Assembly (NCBI RefSeq): GCF_001907675.1
Contig: NZ_MPNT01000006.1
Location: forward strand, 62,001-126,000
Direction of reading: 5' to 3'
DNA length: 64,000 nt
DNA from: Mycobacterium paraffinicum
Lineage (GTDB): Bacteria; Actinomycetota; Actinomycetes; Mycobacteriales; Mycobacteriaceae
Shown here piece after piece: positions 25,846 through 34,288 of this stretch; position 1 is the stretch's first letter, and each line of letters opens with the position of its first letter. The notes under the pieces are model-generated. The model saw only the letters and a list, made by a program, of their open reading frames with translations, was not told where the DNA came from and searched no databases. The position numbers and the translations under genes are program-made.

Positions 25846-26457
25846 TCAGGGCAAGCTGCTGCTACGTTTGCCTTGGTCACCGACGAAGCCCCGCACGACA
25901 TACGCGCGGACGAACTCGGCCACCGCGTAGTCGTTCCCGTCGAGATGCGGTGATCGGGTTGTGAACAATGAGAACAGTATTCGCGCAAGCCACTCCGACG
26001 CCGATCGAACGTCGAGGTCGCTGCGGACCTCACCGGTCAACCTAGCCGCCGAGATGTAGGGCGTGAAGAATTCGCCACATTCGCGGAGGAGGGTTGATGA
26101 GTTCTTGGTCAACATCAAGTTGACCTCTTCTTGGTCGAAATAGGGTTGGGGCTCCACCACGCGGCGGGCCTGGTTGATGAATACCCCTGCCCGGACCAGC
26201 TTTTCCTCAAGGGTGCTTCCGCCGTCGCGGTCAATCGCCTTTGCCAGTTTGCGGTAGAAACTTTGTGAGGCCGCTTCCGCGCACGTCTCGAGGATCGTCT
26301 CCTTGTCCCGGAAGTACTCGTAGAATGTGCTTCTGGAAACATTCGCGGCGCGAGCGATGTCGACGATCGTAGTCTTTCGCAACCCGCGGGTTCGGAAGCA
26401 GGCGAACGCAGCCATGATGAGAGCCGCACGGGTGTCGACCGCGCTAGCCTGTGTCAT
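25846..26457 (-). CDS. TetR-family transcriptional regulator
   Basis: 203 residues. The helix-turn-helix lies at about 27-55: RKTTIVDIARAANVSRSTFYEYFRDKETIL in two parts, with the canonical TFYEYF turn. The rest is an all-helical ligand-binding and dimerisation domain. It starts at ATG 26457, 21 bases after the thiolase stop, making it the last gene of the igr-like operon. It is the only TetR in the window and so the first candidate to bind the recurrent GAGAAT-N4-ATTCTC-type repeats; that link is inference. Confidence 0.9.
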   Translation of the reverse strand: MTQASAVDTRAALIMAAFACFRTRGLRKTTIVDIARAANVSRSTFYEYFRDKETILETCAEAASQSFYRKLAKAIDRDGGSTLEEKLVRAGVFINQARRVVEPQPYFDQEEVNLMLTKNSSTLLRECGEFFTPYISAARLTGEVRSDLDVRSASEWLARILFSLFTTRSPHLDGNDYAVAEFVRAYVVRGFVGDQGKRSSSLP

Positions 26458-26478
26458 CGGCCGTCCCGCCCTACGCGT

Positions 26479-27648
26479 TCAGCGGTCGGGAGCGAGAATC
26501 AAACCGCTGGTCGGAACGCCGGTGCCCGACGTGACCAGCACGTGTTCTACGTTGTCCACTTGGTTGTGCGACGTCCCGCGCACCTGACGGACGCCCTCGG
26601 TAATGCCGTTCATGCCATGGATGTAGGCCTCGCCGAGCAGTCCGCCGTTGGTGTTGATCGGCATGCGGCCCCCGAGTGAGAGCTCGTCGACGGAGACGAA
26701 GTCCTTGGCCTCGCCGCGACCGCAAAATCCCAGTTCCTCCAGTTGCGTGAATACGAACGGGGTGAAGTGGTCGTAGAGGAACGCCGTCGATATGTCCTGC
26801 GGTTTGAGGCCGGAATCCCGCCACAGCTTGTCTCCCACGACACCCATCTCGGGCAGGCCGGTGATGTCGTCGCGGTAGTAACTCGTCATCACCTCGCCGT
26901 CAGAGGCGGCACCCTGAGCGGCGGCCGTGATGACGGCGGGCGGCTTGGCCAAGTCCCTGGCTCGCTCGACGCTCGTCACCACCATCGCAACGCCGCCGTC
27001 GCTCTCCTGGCAGCAGTCGAGCAACCGCAGCACCGGCTCGATGATCCAGCGCGATTGTTGGTGCTGCTCAAGCGTTATCGGCTTACCGTAGAACCAGGCG
27101 TCGGGGTTCTTCGCGGCGTGCTTGCGGTCGATGACCGAGATCTTGCCGAAATCGGCGTTTGTCGCCCCATAGGTCGTCATGTAGCGCTGGGCGTGCAAGG
27201 CGACCCAGGCGGCCGGTGTCATGAACCCGAAGGGCGCATAGGGCGCCATCCACAGCGGCGTCACGCCCGGCTGGCGGCCGGCCCCGCCGAAGCGGAAGCC
27301 GGAGCGCTCGTTGAACGCGCGGTAGCACACCACCGCTTCGGCCGCTCCCGTCGCGACCGCCATCGCGGCCTGCATCACGGTGCCCGCGGCCGCCCCACCA
27401 CCGTGCGGGACCCGGGTGAAGAACGTCAGGTCGCGGATGCCGACATTCCGGGCGACCTCGATCTCCTCGTTCTCGTCGACGCTGAAGGTCACCATGCCGT
27501 CAATGTCGGCGGGCCGCAGGCCGGCGTCGCGGATCGCGGCGATGACCGCCTCACAGGCGAGCTGCATCTCAGTGCGACCCGATTCCTTGGAGAACTCGGT
27601 CTGGCCGATCCCGACCAGCGCCGTCTTGCCGCCAATGCCGTCGCTCAT
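26479..27648 (-). CDS. Thiolase-fold lipid-transfer/aldolase-like protein (Ltp2 type)
   Basis: 389 residues from ATG 27648 (ATGA overlap with the MaoC gene). It has the thiolase-fold opening KTALVGIGQTEFSKESGRTE, then GGGAAAGTVMQAAMAVATG, LYDHFTPFVFTQLEELGFCG and NTNGGLLGEAYIHGMNG. It resembles the SCP2-thiolase group to which Ltp2 belongs; Ltp2 works with a DUF35 partner as a retro-aldolase removing a short side-chain unit. A DUF35 gene and hydratase genes are in the same operon, supporting that role. Substrate unknown. Confidence 0.85.
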   Translation of the reverse strand: MSDGIGGKTALVGIGQTEFSKESGRTEMQLACEAVIAAIRDAGLRPADIDGMVTFSVDENEEIEVARNVGIRDLTFFTRVPHGGGAAAGTVMQAAMAVATGAAEAVVCYRAFNERSGFRFGGAGRQPGVTPLWMAPYAPFGFMTPAAWVALHAQRYMTTYGATNADFGKISVIDRKHAAKNPDAWFYGKPITLEQHQQSRWIIEPVLRLLDCCQESDGGVAMVVTSVERARDLAKPPAVITAAAQGAASDGEVMTSYYRDDITGLPEMGVVGDKLWRDSGLKPQDISTAFLYDHFTPFVFTQLEELGFCGRGEAKDFVSVDELSLGGRMPINTNGGLLGEAYIHGMNGITEGVRQVRGTSHNQVDNVEHVLVTSGTGVPTSGLILAPDR

Positions 27649-28097
27649 GCATCCACACCTTGGAGCAGGCTGAGCACTGCCGTCCCCGAGACGTGGTCGC
27701 CAAGGCTGTTGGTGCCCTTGAAGGTGACCTCGAGAAGCCCTTCGCCGTCGGTCTTGGACTTGTCCGTGACGGAACCCGTGAACCGCAGCGGATCGTTCGG
27801 GTATGCCGGGACGCCCAGGCGGATGGAAAGCCTCTTGATCATCGCCTCCGGGCCCGCCCAGTCGTGCAAAAACTTCACGCACAGACCGTTGGTGGTGAGG
27901 ATGTTCAGGAAGATGTCCTTGGACCCTTGGGAATTCGCGAAATCCCGGTCGTGGTGCACCGGCATGTAGTCACGCGAGGCGATGGCGCCGGCGACGATCA
28001 GCGTGGTGGTCACCGGAACTTCCAGCGGGGTGACTTCGTCGCCGACATTGACGGAGTTCCACGCCAGCGTGGTGGTGCGGTCGACGGTGGAGGTCAT
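27645..28097 (-). CDS. MaoC-like hot-dog hydratase (ChsH1-like)
   Basis: 150 residues from ATG 28097, overlapping the acyl-CoA dehydrogenase stop. The hydratase element ASRDYMPVHHD carries Asp43 and His48 at the positions of the MaoC catalytic pair. The size and the position just before the Ltp2-like thiolase match ChsH1 of the igr operon, which forms a heteromeric enoyl-CoA hydratase with ChsH2. Here the likely partner is the hot-dog protein at 29638-30189. Confidence 0.83.
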   Translation of the reverse strand: MTSTVDRTTTLAWNSVNVGDEVTPLEVPVTTTLIVAGAIASRDYMPVHHDRDFANSQGSKDIFLNILTTNGLCVKFLHDWAGPEAMIKRLSIRLGVPAYPNDPLRFTGSVTDKSKTDGEGLLEVTFKGTNSLGDHVSGTAVLSLLQGVDA

Positions 28098-29203
28098 TTG
28101 ATTCCTTCCGGGTATGCGGCGCCGAGGCGGGCGAGTTGTTGGGACGCCGAGCCGAGCGAAAGCTCGATCTGCTTGGCCCACAGGAAATAACGGTGCAGTG
28201 GGTACGTGACGTCGATGCCCATGCCGCCGTGGACTTGCTGAGCGGACGCGACGACCCGCGCTCCCGCTTCAGCCGCCCAGAACTTGGCGATCGCCGCTTC
28301 GCGGCTCGCCGGCCGGCCCGCGGCGATCAGCCACGCCGCGTGCCAGGTGGTCCAGCGGATCGCCTCGACGTCGATGAACGCATCGGCCAGTCGTTGCTGT
28401 ACGGCCTGGAACGAGCCGATCGGCCTGCCGAACTGCTCGCGTTCGCTGGTGTAGGAAGCGGCGATCTTGAGGGCTCGTTCGGTCACGCCGACCTGTTGCG
28501 CGCACAGCCCGACGAGCGCCCTGGTATACAGCGAACCGACCGCGTCCGCGGCGCCGGGCCCGTTCAGCCGGTGGCCGAGGGCACCGGCGAGTTCGACGTC
28601 GGCGTAGGGCTCAGCGTTGGTAGTGCTTGCGGGCGTGACCGTGAGGCCATTCGTCGCAGTCTCGACGACGAACAGACCCGGGCCGTCGTCGGCCTGGGCC
28701 GAAACCACGATGGCGTCGGCAAGCTGCGCAGCGGGTACGAGTTCCTTGCTGCCTTCGAGGGTCCACGCGTCGCCGTCGGCGCGCGCGATCGTGCGTGGCG
28801 CCGTCGGGTCGGAGTTGCCCGGTTCGGCGAGGGCGGCTGTCAGGATCGCATTGCCCGCCACGACTCTCGGCAGGTATCGCTGCTGAATAGCCGAATCACC
28901 GTGGCGTGCAATGGTATCCGCGCCGAGCATGAGGGTCGCGTAGACCGGGACCGGCGCGACGCTCCAGCCGACTTCGGCGAGCAGCACGCCGAGTTCCAGG
29001 AATCCGCCGCCGCTGCCGCCGACGGACTCGGGCAACGCGATACCCAGCAGGTCGGATGACGCCAGCTCGCGCCACAGTCCTGGGTCGTAACGAACCTCGC
29101 CCGATTCCAGATCGGCGAGATGCTCAGCGGTGCAGCGGTGCTCGAAGAGCTGGCGGGCGACCTTGCCGACCGTCTCTTGTTCTTCGGTAAAGGAGAAATC
29201 CAT
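28094..29203 (-). CDS. Short acyl-CoA dehydrogenase subunit (FadE28-like)
   Basis: 369 residues from ATG 29203. It has MDFSFTEEQETVGKVARQLF, LLGIALPESVGGSGGGFLEL and, late, YTSEREQFGRPIGSFQAVQQ and HGGMGIDVTYPLHRYFLW. The middle segment TAALAEPGNSDPTAP lacks the full EPxAGSDL flavin-contact motif found in the long partner at 30186, as in the beta-type subunits of heteromeric steroid acyl-CoA dehydrogenases (ChsE1/ChsE2). It is probably half of an alpha2beta2 enzyme that desaturates a CoA-linked side chain. Confidence 0.88.
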   Translation of the reverse strand: MDFSFTEEQETVGKVARQLFEHRCTAEHLADLESGEVRYDPGLWRELASSDLLGIALPESVGGSGGGFLELGVLLAEVGWSVAPVPVYATLMLGADTIARHGDSAIQQRYLPRVVAGNAILTAALAEPGNSDPTAPRTIARADGDAWTLEGSKELVPAAQLADAIVVSAQADDGPGLFVVETATNGLTVTPASTTNAEPYADVELAGALGHRLNGPGAADAVGSLYTRALVGLCAQQVGVTERALKIAASYTSEREQFGRPIGSFQAVQQRLADAFIDVEAIRWTTWHAAWLIAAGRPASREAAIAKFWAAEAGARVVASAQQVHGGMGIDVTYPLHRYFLWAKQIELSLGSASQQLARLGAAYPEGIK

Positions 29204-29224
29204 GCTCGCGTGATGCCTCGTCTG

Positions 29225-29638
29225 TCAGGGCGCAGGCCGGAACTGGTGCAACACCAGCTCGTCACCGCTCGGGATGGCTTCGAACTTCTCGTAAAAGACC
29301 TCGACAGGCAACCCGACCTCGATGGCGGCGGGCTCGATATCGCACAGGTTCGACACGATGCGTACCCCTTCGTCGAGCTCGATCAGGGCGACCACGTATG
29401 GATACTGGAGGAATGGCAGCGGGGGATACTGCGGCATCACAAAGCTGTAAACCGTTCCGCGTCCGGTCGATTCGATGGAGTCCCAATTGAGTGACTGGCA
29501 GTTGCCGCACATGGGGCGAGGCGGAACCCGCAACATCTTGCAGTCTGCGCACCGCTGAATCAGCAGCTTGTGGTCCTTGAGGCCCGACCAGAAGAATTCG
29601 GTGTCGGGACTTATCGACGGGGCAAGCCTGGTGGCCAT
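29225..29638 (-). CDS. DUF35 zinc-ribbon/OB-fold protein (ChsH2 C-terminal-like)
   Basis: 137 residues from ATG 29638, whose codon shares one base with the preceding stop (TGATG). The rubredoxin-like zinc ribbon has Cys30, Cys33, Cys44 and Cys47 in CADCKMLRVPPRPMCGNC, followed by an OB-fold (GRGTVYSFVMPQYPPLPF). In the M. tuberculosis igr operon this domain is the C-terminal half of ChsH2 and supports Ltp2 aldolase activity. Here it is a separate gene directly after the hot-dog domain, so ChsH2 appears split (or unfused). Confidence 0.87.
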   Translation of the reverse strand: MATRLAPSISPDTEFFWSGLKDHKLLIQRCADCKMLRVPPRPMCGNCQSLNWDSIESTGRGTVYSFVMPQYPPLPFLQYPYVVALIELDEGVRIVSNLCDIEPAAIEVGLPVEVFYEKFEAIPSGDELVLHQFRPAP

Positions 29639-30189
29639 CAGTTTCCCGTCTTGAATCGCAGCGTGCGGAACCATTGGCGGCCGATGACTTCGTCATTCTG
29701 ATCGCGGTATGTGGTCACCCACGTGACGAAGAATCCCTTGCCCATTGCCGTCGTCTTCTCGTCCGAAATCGAGTCGAAAACCGTCTCACCGGTGATCTCG
29801 TCACCGACGCGGGGATAGCGTTCGATCTCGAACTCCGAATTCGTCGCGATGATGCCCGTGTAGCCCGCGTCGGAGAGGAATTGCAGCGGATTCTTCTTGA
29901 TTTCGATTGGCACGCCGCCGCGTTCATGGATGCCGGCGAGCTTGGGCGGAGGCATTGTCCAGCTCTGCAGCATCACCGGCGGGGAAACCAGGGCACCGTA
30001 GCGGGACTGCTCTGCGAACTCGGGATCGAGGTACGCGGGATTCATGTCATCCAACGCGTACGCCCAATGCCGAATCATCGCGGCATTCACCGGATCAGGG
30101 GCGCGGGAGGGCTTGCCGACTCCGTCGGTGGGCGTCCCGATGAGCGCATCGAGGCGTTCGCGCAGCTCATCCTTCGTTGTCTCGGTCAT
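29638..30189 (-). CDS. MaoC/FAS1-like dehydratase (ChsH2 N-terminal-like)
   Basis: 183 residues from ATG 30189 (ATGA overlap with the upstream acyl-CoA dehydrogenase). A hot-dog domain with IRHWAYALDDMNPAYLDPEF and YGALVSPPVMLQSWTMPPP, then a strand-rich second half (FEIERYPRVGDEITGETVF). It matches the N-terminal, MaoC-like half of ChsH2, and lies immediately before the DUF35 half. Likely forms an enoyl-CoA hydratase with the small MaoC protein at 27645. Confidence 0.84.
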   Translation of the reverse strand: MTETTKDELRERLDALIGTPTDGVGKPSRAPDPVNAAMIRHWAYALDDMNPAYLDPEFAEQSRYGALVSPPVMLQSWTMPPPKLAGIHERGGVPIEIKKNPLQFLSDAGYTGIIATNSEFEIERYPRVGDEITGETVFDSISDEKTTAMGKGFFVTWVTTYRDQNDEVIGRQWFRTLRFKTGN

Positions 30190-31394
30190 CGGTTGGAGCT
30201 TCCTTTCTCGGATGCGCTGGCCCGCATGTCCCGGGGTGCGCGCGGCATCCCCAGACCGGCCATAGCGATGATGTCGCGCTGGAGCTCGTTGGCTCCGCCG
30301 CCGAACGTGTTGATGACGGCCAGGCGGTACGCGCTTTCCAGCTCGCCCTTGAGTGGGGCCGCCGAGTCCTTGCGCACACCGCCCTGCCCCACAACGTCGA
30401 GCAGTTCGCGGGCGACCTGTTGGGTGAGTTCGGTGCCGAATACTTTCGCCGCGGAGGCCTCGCCCATCCCGAGGGCACCGGAGCTCATCGTCGTGTTTAC
30501 GCGCAGGTTCAGCAGCCGGTAGGCCGCGACCTGTGCTTCCACCCGCGCCAGGGCCTGCTGCACCCACGGCTGGTCGATGACCATGCCGCCGTCAAGCGGC
30601 GTCGTCGACGCCCATTTGAGCGTCTTGTTGAAAAGCGGTTCCAGGGCACCGAGGTTGCCGAGCGCGGCCCGTTCCAGGTTGAGTTGGTTGGTCACCAGCG
30701 TCCAACCTTGGTTTTCGCCGAGCACGATAGCGCTCTCGGGGACGCGGACGTCGTCGTAGAAGGTGTAGTAGGTGGACACGCCCGGCATGGTGTGCAGCGG
30801 CTTCCAGGAGAATCCCGGTGAGTCGGTCGGCACGATGAATAGTGTTATGCCCTTGTGCTTCTTGGCGTTCGGGTCGGTACGTGCCGCCAGCCAGATGTAG
30901 TCGGCGAACTCGGCGCCGCTGGTGAACATCTTCGAACCGTTGATGACGAACTCATCCCCATCGCGCACCGCCGTGGTACGCAGCGACGCGAGATCGCTGC
31001 CGGCGTCAGGCTCTGAATAGCCGATCGCGAAATCGACGGTGCCCTCGAGGATCGCGGGGAGAAACTCGGCTTTCTGCTCCTCGGTGCCGTACTGAATCAG
31101 TGTGGGACCCACGGTGTTGAGGGTGATCATCGGCAGCGGGGCGTTGACCCTACGTGCTTCCTCGGCGAAGATGTACTGCTCGAGCGCACTTAGCCCGCCG
31201 CCACCGTATTCGACCGGCCACGCGACGCCGAGCAGGCCGGCCTCGCCAAGCGCGCGTCTGCATTCGGCGATCGCGGCGCCTCCCTCGGCGAGGTTGCCGA
31301 CGGCGGCGCGGCGCTCCGGGGTCATCACCGCCTCGAGTCGGGTCCGGTAATCCTTGCGAAGTTGCTCCTGTTCCGGTGTGTAGTCGAAATCCAT
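30186..31394 (-). CDS. Long acyl-CoA dehydrogenase subunit (FadE29-like)
   Basis: 402 residues from ATG 31394, overlapping the P450 stop by one base. It shows MDFDYTPEQEQLRKDYRTRL, GVAWPVEYGGGGLSALEQYI, the flavin-contact motif SEPDAGSDLASLRTTA, and GSKMFTSGAEFADYIWLAAR. A complete acyl-CoA dehydrogenase chain; in the ChsE1/ChsE2 type the long chain carries the catalytic base and pairs with a short chain, here the product at 28094-29203. Oxidises an acyl-CoA side chain at the alpha-beta position using FAD. Confidence 0.9.
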   Translation of the reverse strand: MDFDYTPEQEQLRKDYRTRLEAVMTPERRAAVGNLAEGGAAIAECRRALGEAGLLGVAWPVEYGGGGLSALEQYIFAEEARRVNAPLPMITLNTVGPTLIQYGTEEQKAEFLPAILEGTVDFAIGYSEPDAGSDLASLRTTAVRDGDEFVINGSKMFTSGAEFADYIWLAARTDPNAKKHKGITLFIVPTDSPGFSWKPLHTMPGVSTYYTFYDDVRVPESAIVLGENQGWTLVTNQLNLERAALGNLGALEPLFNKTLKWASTTPLDGGMVIDQPWVQQALARVEAQVAAYRLLNLRVNTTMSSGALGMGEASAAKVFGTELTQQVARELLDVVGQGGVRKDSAAPLKGELESAYRLAVINTFGGGANELQRDIIAMAGLGMPRAPRDMRASASEKGSSNR

Positions 31395-32587
31395 CAGATT
31401 TCCGCTCCCAACCGAATCGGCATGCGCTTTACGCCGGGCACCATCGTGGCGCGCAGCCGCGACACGTCGCCGGTGAGCTCGATCGTCGGGAAGGCACCCA
31501 GCAGAACCTCGAACATCACCCTGGCCTCCAGACGGGCGAGCTGCGCGCCCAGGCAGGCATGCTCACCGGCGCCGAATGCGATGTGGGGGTTCGGGTTACG
31601 GGTGATGTCGAACTCTTCGCTGGAGGCGCCGAATATTTCTTCGTCGCGGTTGGCGGAGCCGTAGAGCATGACGACGGTGTCGCCGGCCTTGATCTGCTGG
31701 CCGCGGATCTCGACATCCTCAGTGGCTTGCCGGGCCATGTGCGTGACCGGGCTGGTGAATCGCAGCATCTCTTCGACCGCGCAGGGCAGCAGCGACGGGT
31801 CCGACCGCAGCAGGGCGAACTGCTCGGGATGGTCGATCAGCGCCAGCGTGCCCAGCGCGATGAGGTTGCGAGTGGTTTCGTTGCCGGCGACCAACAACAA
31901 GAAGGAGAAGTTGAGCAGGTCCTCGTCGGTGAGGCGCTCGCCGTCGACCTCGGCCGCGGCCAGGATGCTCAGCAGGTCGTCCTGCCCGGTGACCTCACCG
32001 GAGCGACGTGCGGCGATGAGTTTGGTGAAGTACTCGTACAGCTCAGCGAGCGCGACCATCGAGTCCAGTTCTATGTCGGGGTCGGCAGTGCCAACCGCGG
32101 CGTCCGACCAGGCGCGGAATCGCTCCCAGTCTTCCGGCGGCGCGCCAAGCATCTCGGCGATCATCCGAGTGGGTAGCGGAGCGGCGATTTCCTCCGCGAA
32201 CTCGTAGTCCCGCGACGGGTCCACGCCGTCGATGATGCCCTTGACGATCTGGCGCACCTTGGGTTCGAGCAACTGCACCTGGCGGCGGGTGAAGCCGGAG
32301 TTGATGAGCTTGCGAAGCTGTCGGTGGCGCGGGGGATCGGTGAAAATCAGATTCCCCTCCTGAACCGGTTCTGGTTGGGCGGGGTCCGGGATCGAAATGC
32401 CCTTTGTGGACGAGAAGGTCAGTGGGTGGCCCGAGACATAGCGAATGTCCTCGTACTTCAACAGCGCCCAGAAATTGGTGACGTCATTCCACACGACGGG
32501 CGTTGTGTTACGAAGCTCCCGGTAGGCCGGGTACGGGTCACCGGCATAAAAATCGGGTGAGTGCAGTGGAACGGTAGTTGTGGGCAC
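31394..32587 (-). CDS. Cytochrome P450
   Basis: 397 residues from GTG 32587, with GAGGAAGG upstream; an in-frame start at 32629 would reach the operator side of the gap. The I-helix is VAGNETTRN, the K-helix EEMLRFT, and the haem loop FGAGEHACLG with Cys345. First gene of the eight-gene operon that ends with the TetR gene, the position held by CYP125 in the igr operon. It probably starts side-chain or ring oxidation of the substrate. Confidence 0.93.
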   Translation of the reverse strand: MPTTTVPLHSPDFYAGDPYPAYRELRNTTPVVWNDVTNFWALLKYEDIRYVSGHPLTFSSTKGISIPDPAQPEPVQEGNLIFTDPPRHRQLRKLINSGFTRRQVQLLEPKVRQIVKGIIDGVDPSRDYEFAEEIAAPLPTRMIAEMLGAPPEDWERFRAWSDAAVGTADPDIELDSMVALAELYEYFTKLIAARRSGEVTGQDDLLSILAAAEVDGERLTDEDLLNFSFLLLVAGNETTRNLIALGTLALIDHPEQFALLRSDPSLLPCAVEEMLRFTSPVTHMARQATEDVEIRGQQIKAGDTVVMLYGSANRDEEIFGASSEEFDITRNPNPHIAFGAGEHACLGAQLARLEARVMFEVLLGAFPTIELTGDVSRLRATMVPGVKRMPIRLGAEI

Positions 32588-32631
32588 ACCACGCCTTCCT
32601 CGACGCTGAGAGCTGGTCGGACAGATCATGA

Positions 32632-32647
32632 AAGAATGTCCGTTTTC
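32632..32647. promoter_or_regulatory. Recurrent 16-bp operator-like inverted repeat
   Basis: AAGAATGTCCGTTTTC, 45 bases upstream of the igr-like operon's first start codon (32587). It has one mismatch per arm from the GAGAA(C/T)-N4-(A/G)TTCTC pattern. As this operon ends with the TetR gene, an autoregulatory loop is plausible. Confidence 0.45.
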
Positions 32648-32755
32648 AAGTTGTCTACAGCAGATCTGAGTCGTCTGTCAATCAGCGCGTATGTGCCGGA
32701 AAATCAGCGTCAATCGGCGGCCGGACGGCTGTGGCGGGTTGTGTACACACAGTCA

Positions 32756-32771
32756 AAGTATGTAAGTTCTC
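32756..32771. promoter_or_regulatory. Weak copy of the recurrent operator
   Basis: AAGTATGTAAGTTCTC: the right arm is consensus and the left arm matches 4 of 6. It lies 53 bases upstream of the aldehyde dehydrogenase start (32825), giving each side of this 237-bp divergent gap its own candidate site. Confidence 0.35.
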
Positions 32772-32824
32772 GTGAGGCATCGCCCGCGCCGCGCTGCGGG
32801 CAAGCAGTCAGGGAAGGCAGGCGG

Positions 32825-34288
32825 ATGATGGCTGGGTCTCGGTCCCTCCTCGACGCTGAGGGGCACTACATCGGCGGACGGTGGACCGACCCGGACAGTG
32901 GGCGTTACGACGTCATCAACCCCGCGACCGAGACGGTGATTGGGACCGCGCCCGATGCCAGCGTTGCGCAGGTCGGGCAGGCGATCGCTGCGGCGAGGAC
33001 TGCCTTCGACACGGGTCCGTGGCCGGCGGCCGAGCCCGCCGAGCGTGCGCGATGCCTGCAGCAGCTCAGCGACGCACTGCTGGCCAGGGGCGAGGAGATC
33101 TACGCCCTGGCGCAGGCGGAGTGGGGCTGTTCGGCAAACGAGCGGCTTATTCACGTGGACGGTCCGGTATTCATGGTTGGTCATGCCGCTGAGCTGGCGG
33201 TCGAACCCGCCGAGGCGCCGTTGGATGCCTGGGGTGCCGCGGGCACCACGCTGTTGCGCTACGAACCGCTCGGCGTGGTGGCGGCGATGACCCCGTGGAA
33301 CTTCCCGCACACCCTCAACGTCATGAAATTGGGCGCGGCGCTAGCTGCCGGAAATACGCTCGTGCTCAAGCCATCACCGCTGACGCCGCTCGCGGGGCTC
33401 GCCCTCGCCCGAATCGTGCACGAGGACACCGACATCCCGCCGGGTGTGGTCAACGTGGTGACACCGACCAGCGTGGAGGCCAGCAGAAACCTGACCCTGG
33501 ACCCCAGGGTCGACATGGTCAGTTTCACCGGCAGCTCGGTCGTCGGCCGCGATGTGATGGCGGGCGCGGCGACCACCATGAAGCGCGTCCTGCTGGAATG
33601 CGGCGGAAAGTCGGCGACCATCCTGCTTCCCGACGTCGACATCGGCGACGAATTGATGGAGCGGCTGCTGTTCGAGGGCTGCACGATGCATGCCGGCCAG
33701 GCGTGCATCCTCAACAGCAGGCTGCTGCTGCCGGATGCCATCCACGACGAGGTGGTGGACCGACTCGCCGCGCTGGCCCGTGCGGTCGTGATCGGCGACC
33801 CCGTCGATCCGGCGGTCACCATGGGACCGTTGATCAGCCGCGAGCATCTCGATCGCGTCGAGGGCTTCGTCAAACGCGCTGAAGCCGACGGTGCGACGGT
33901 GGTGGCCGGAGGAGCTCGTCCGAAGGATCTGACCAGCGGCTTCTACTTCGAGCCGACGATACTCACCGATGTCTCGGCCGATTCCCACATCGCACAGGAG
34001 GAGGTGTTCGGACCCGTCCTGACGGTGCTGCGGTACCGCGACGACGACGACGCGGTCGCCATCGCCAACAACTCGGCCTACGGCCTCGGTGGTGCGGTGT
34101 GGGGAAGCGACATCGACCGTGCGGTGGGCATCGCTCGCCGGATCCGGACCGGGCAGGTGTCGGTCAACGGCACGATTCCCGGGGACGCGCCATTCGGTGG
34201 CTTCAAGCAGAGTGGGATCGGCCGGGAGGGCGGTGTGATGGGACTGCGGGCCTACATGGAGCCAAAGGCCATCGGGATACCCGCGTGA
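32825..34288 (+). CDS. Aldehyde dehydrogenase (NAD(P)-dependent)
   Basis: 487 residues from ATG 32825 (GGAAGGCAGGCGG upstream). The oxyanion Asn159 is in TPWNF, the general base Glu258 in LLECGGK, and the nucleophile Cys294 in GQACI; FGGFKQSGIGREGG is near the C-terminus. All catalytic residues are present. It would oxidise an aldehyde to the acid, which the following CoA-transferase (4-base overlap) could then load with CoA. First gene of a two-gene operon on the plus strand. Confidence 0.94.
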   Translation: MMAGSRSLLDAEGHYIGGRWTDPDSGRYDVINPATETVIGTAPDASVAQVGQAIAAARTAFDTGPWPAAEPAERARCLQQLSDALLARGEEIYALAQAEWGCSANERLIHVDGPVFMVGHAAELAVEPAEAPLDAWGAAGTTLLRYEPLGVVAAMTPWNFPHTLNVMKLGAALAAGNTLVLKPSPLTPLAGLALARIVHEDTDIPPGVVNVVTPTSVEASRNLTLDPRVDMVSFTGSSVVGRDVMAGAATTMKRVLLECGGKSATILLPDVDIGDELMERLLFEGCTMHAGQACILNSRLLLPDAIHDEVVDRLAALARAVVIGDPVDPAVTMGPLISREHLDRVEGFVKRAEADGATVVAGGARPKDLTSGFYFEPTILTDVSADSHIAQEEVFGPVLTVLRYRDDDDAVAIANNSAYGLGGAVWGSDIDRAVGIARRIRTGQVSVNGTIPGDAPFGGFKQSGIGREGGVMGLRAYMEPKAIGIPA

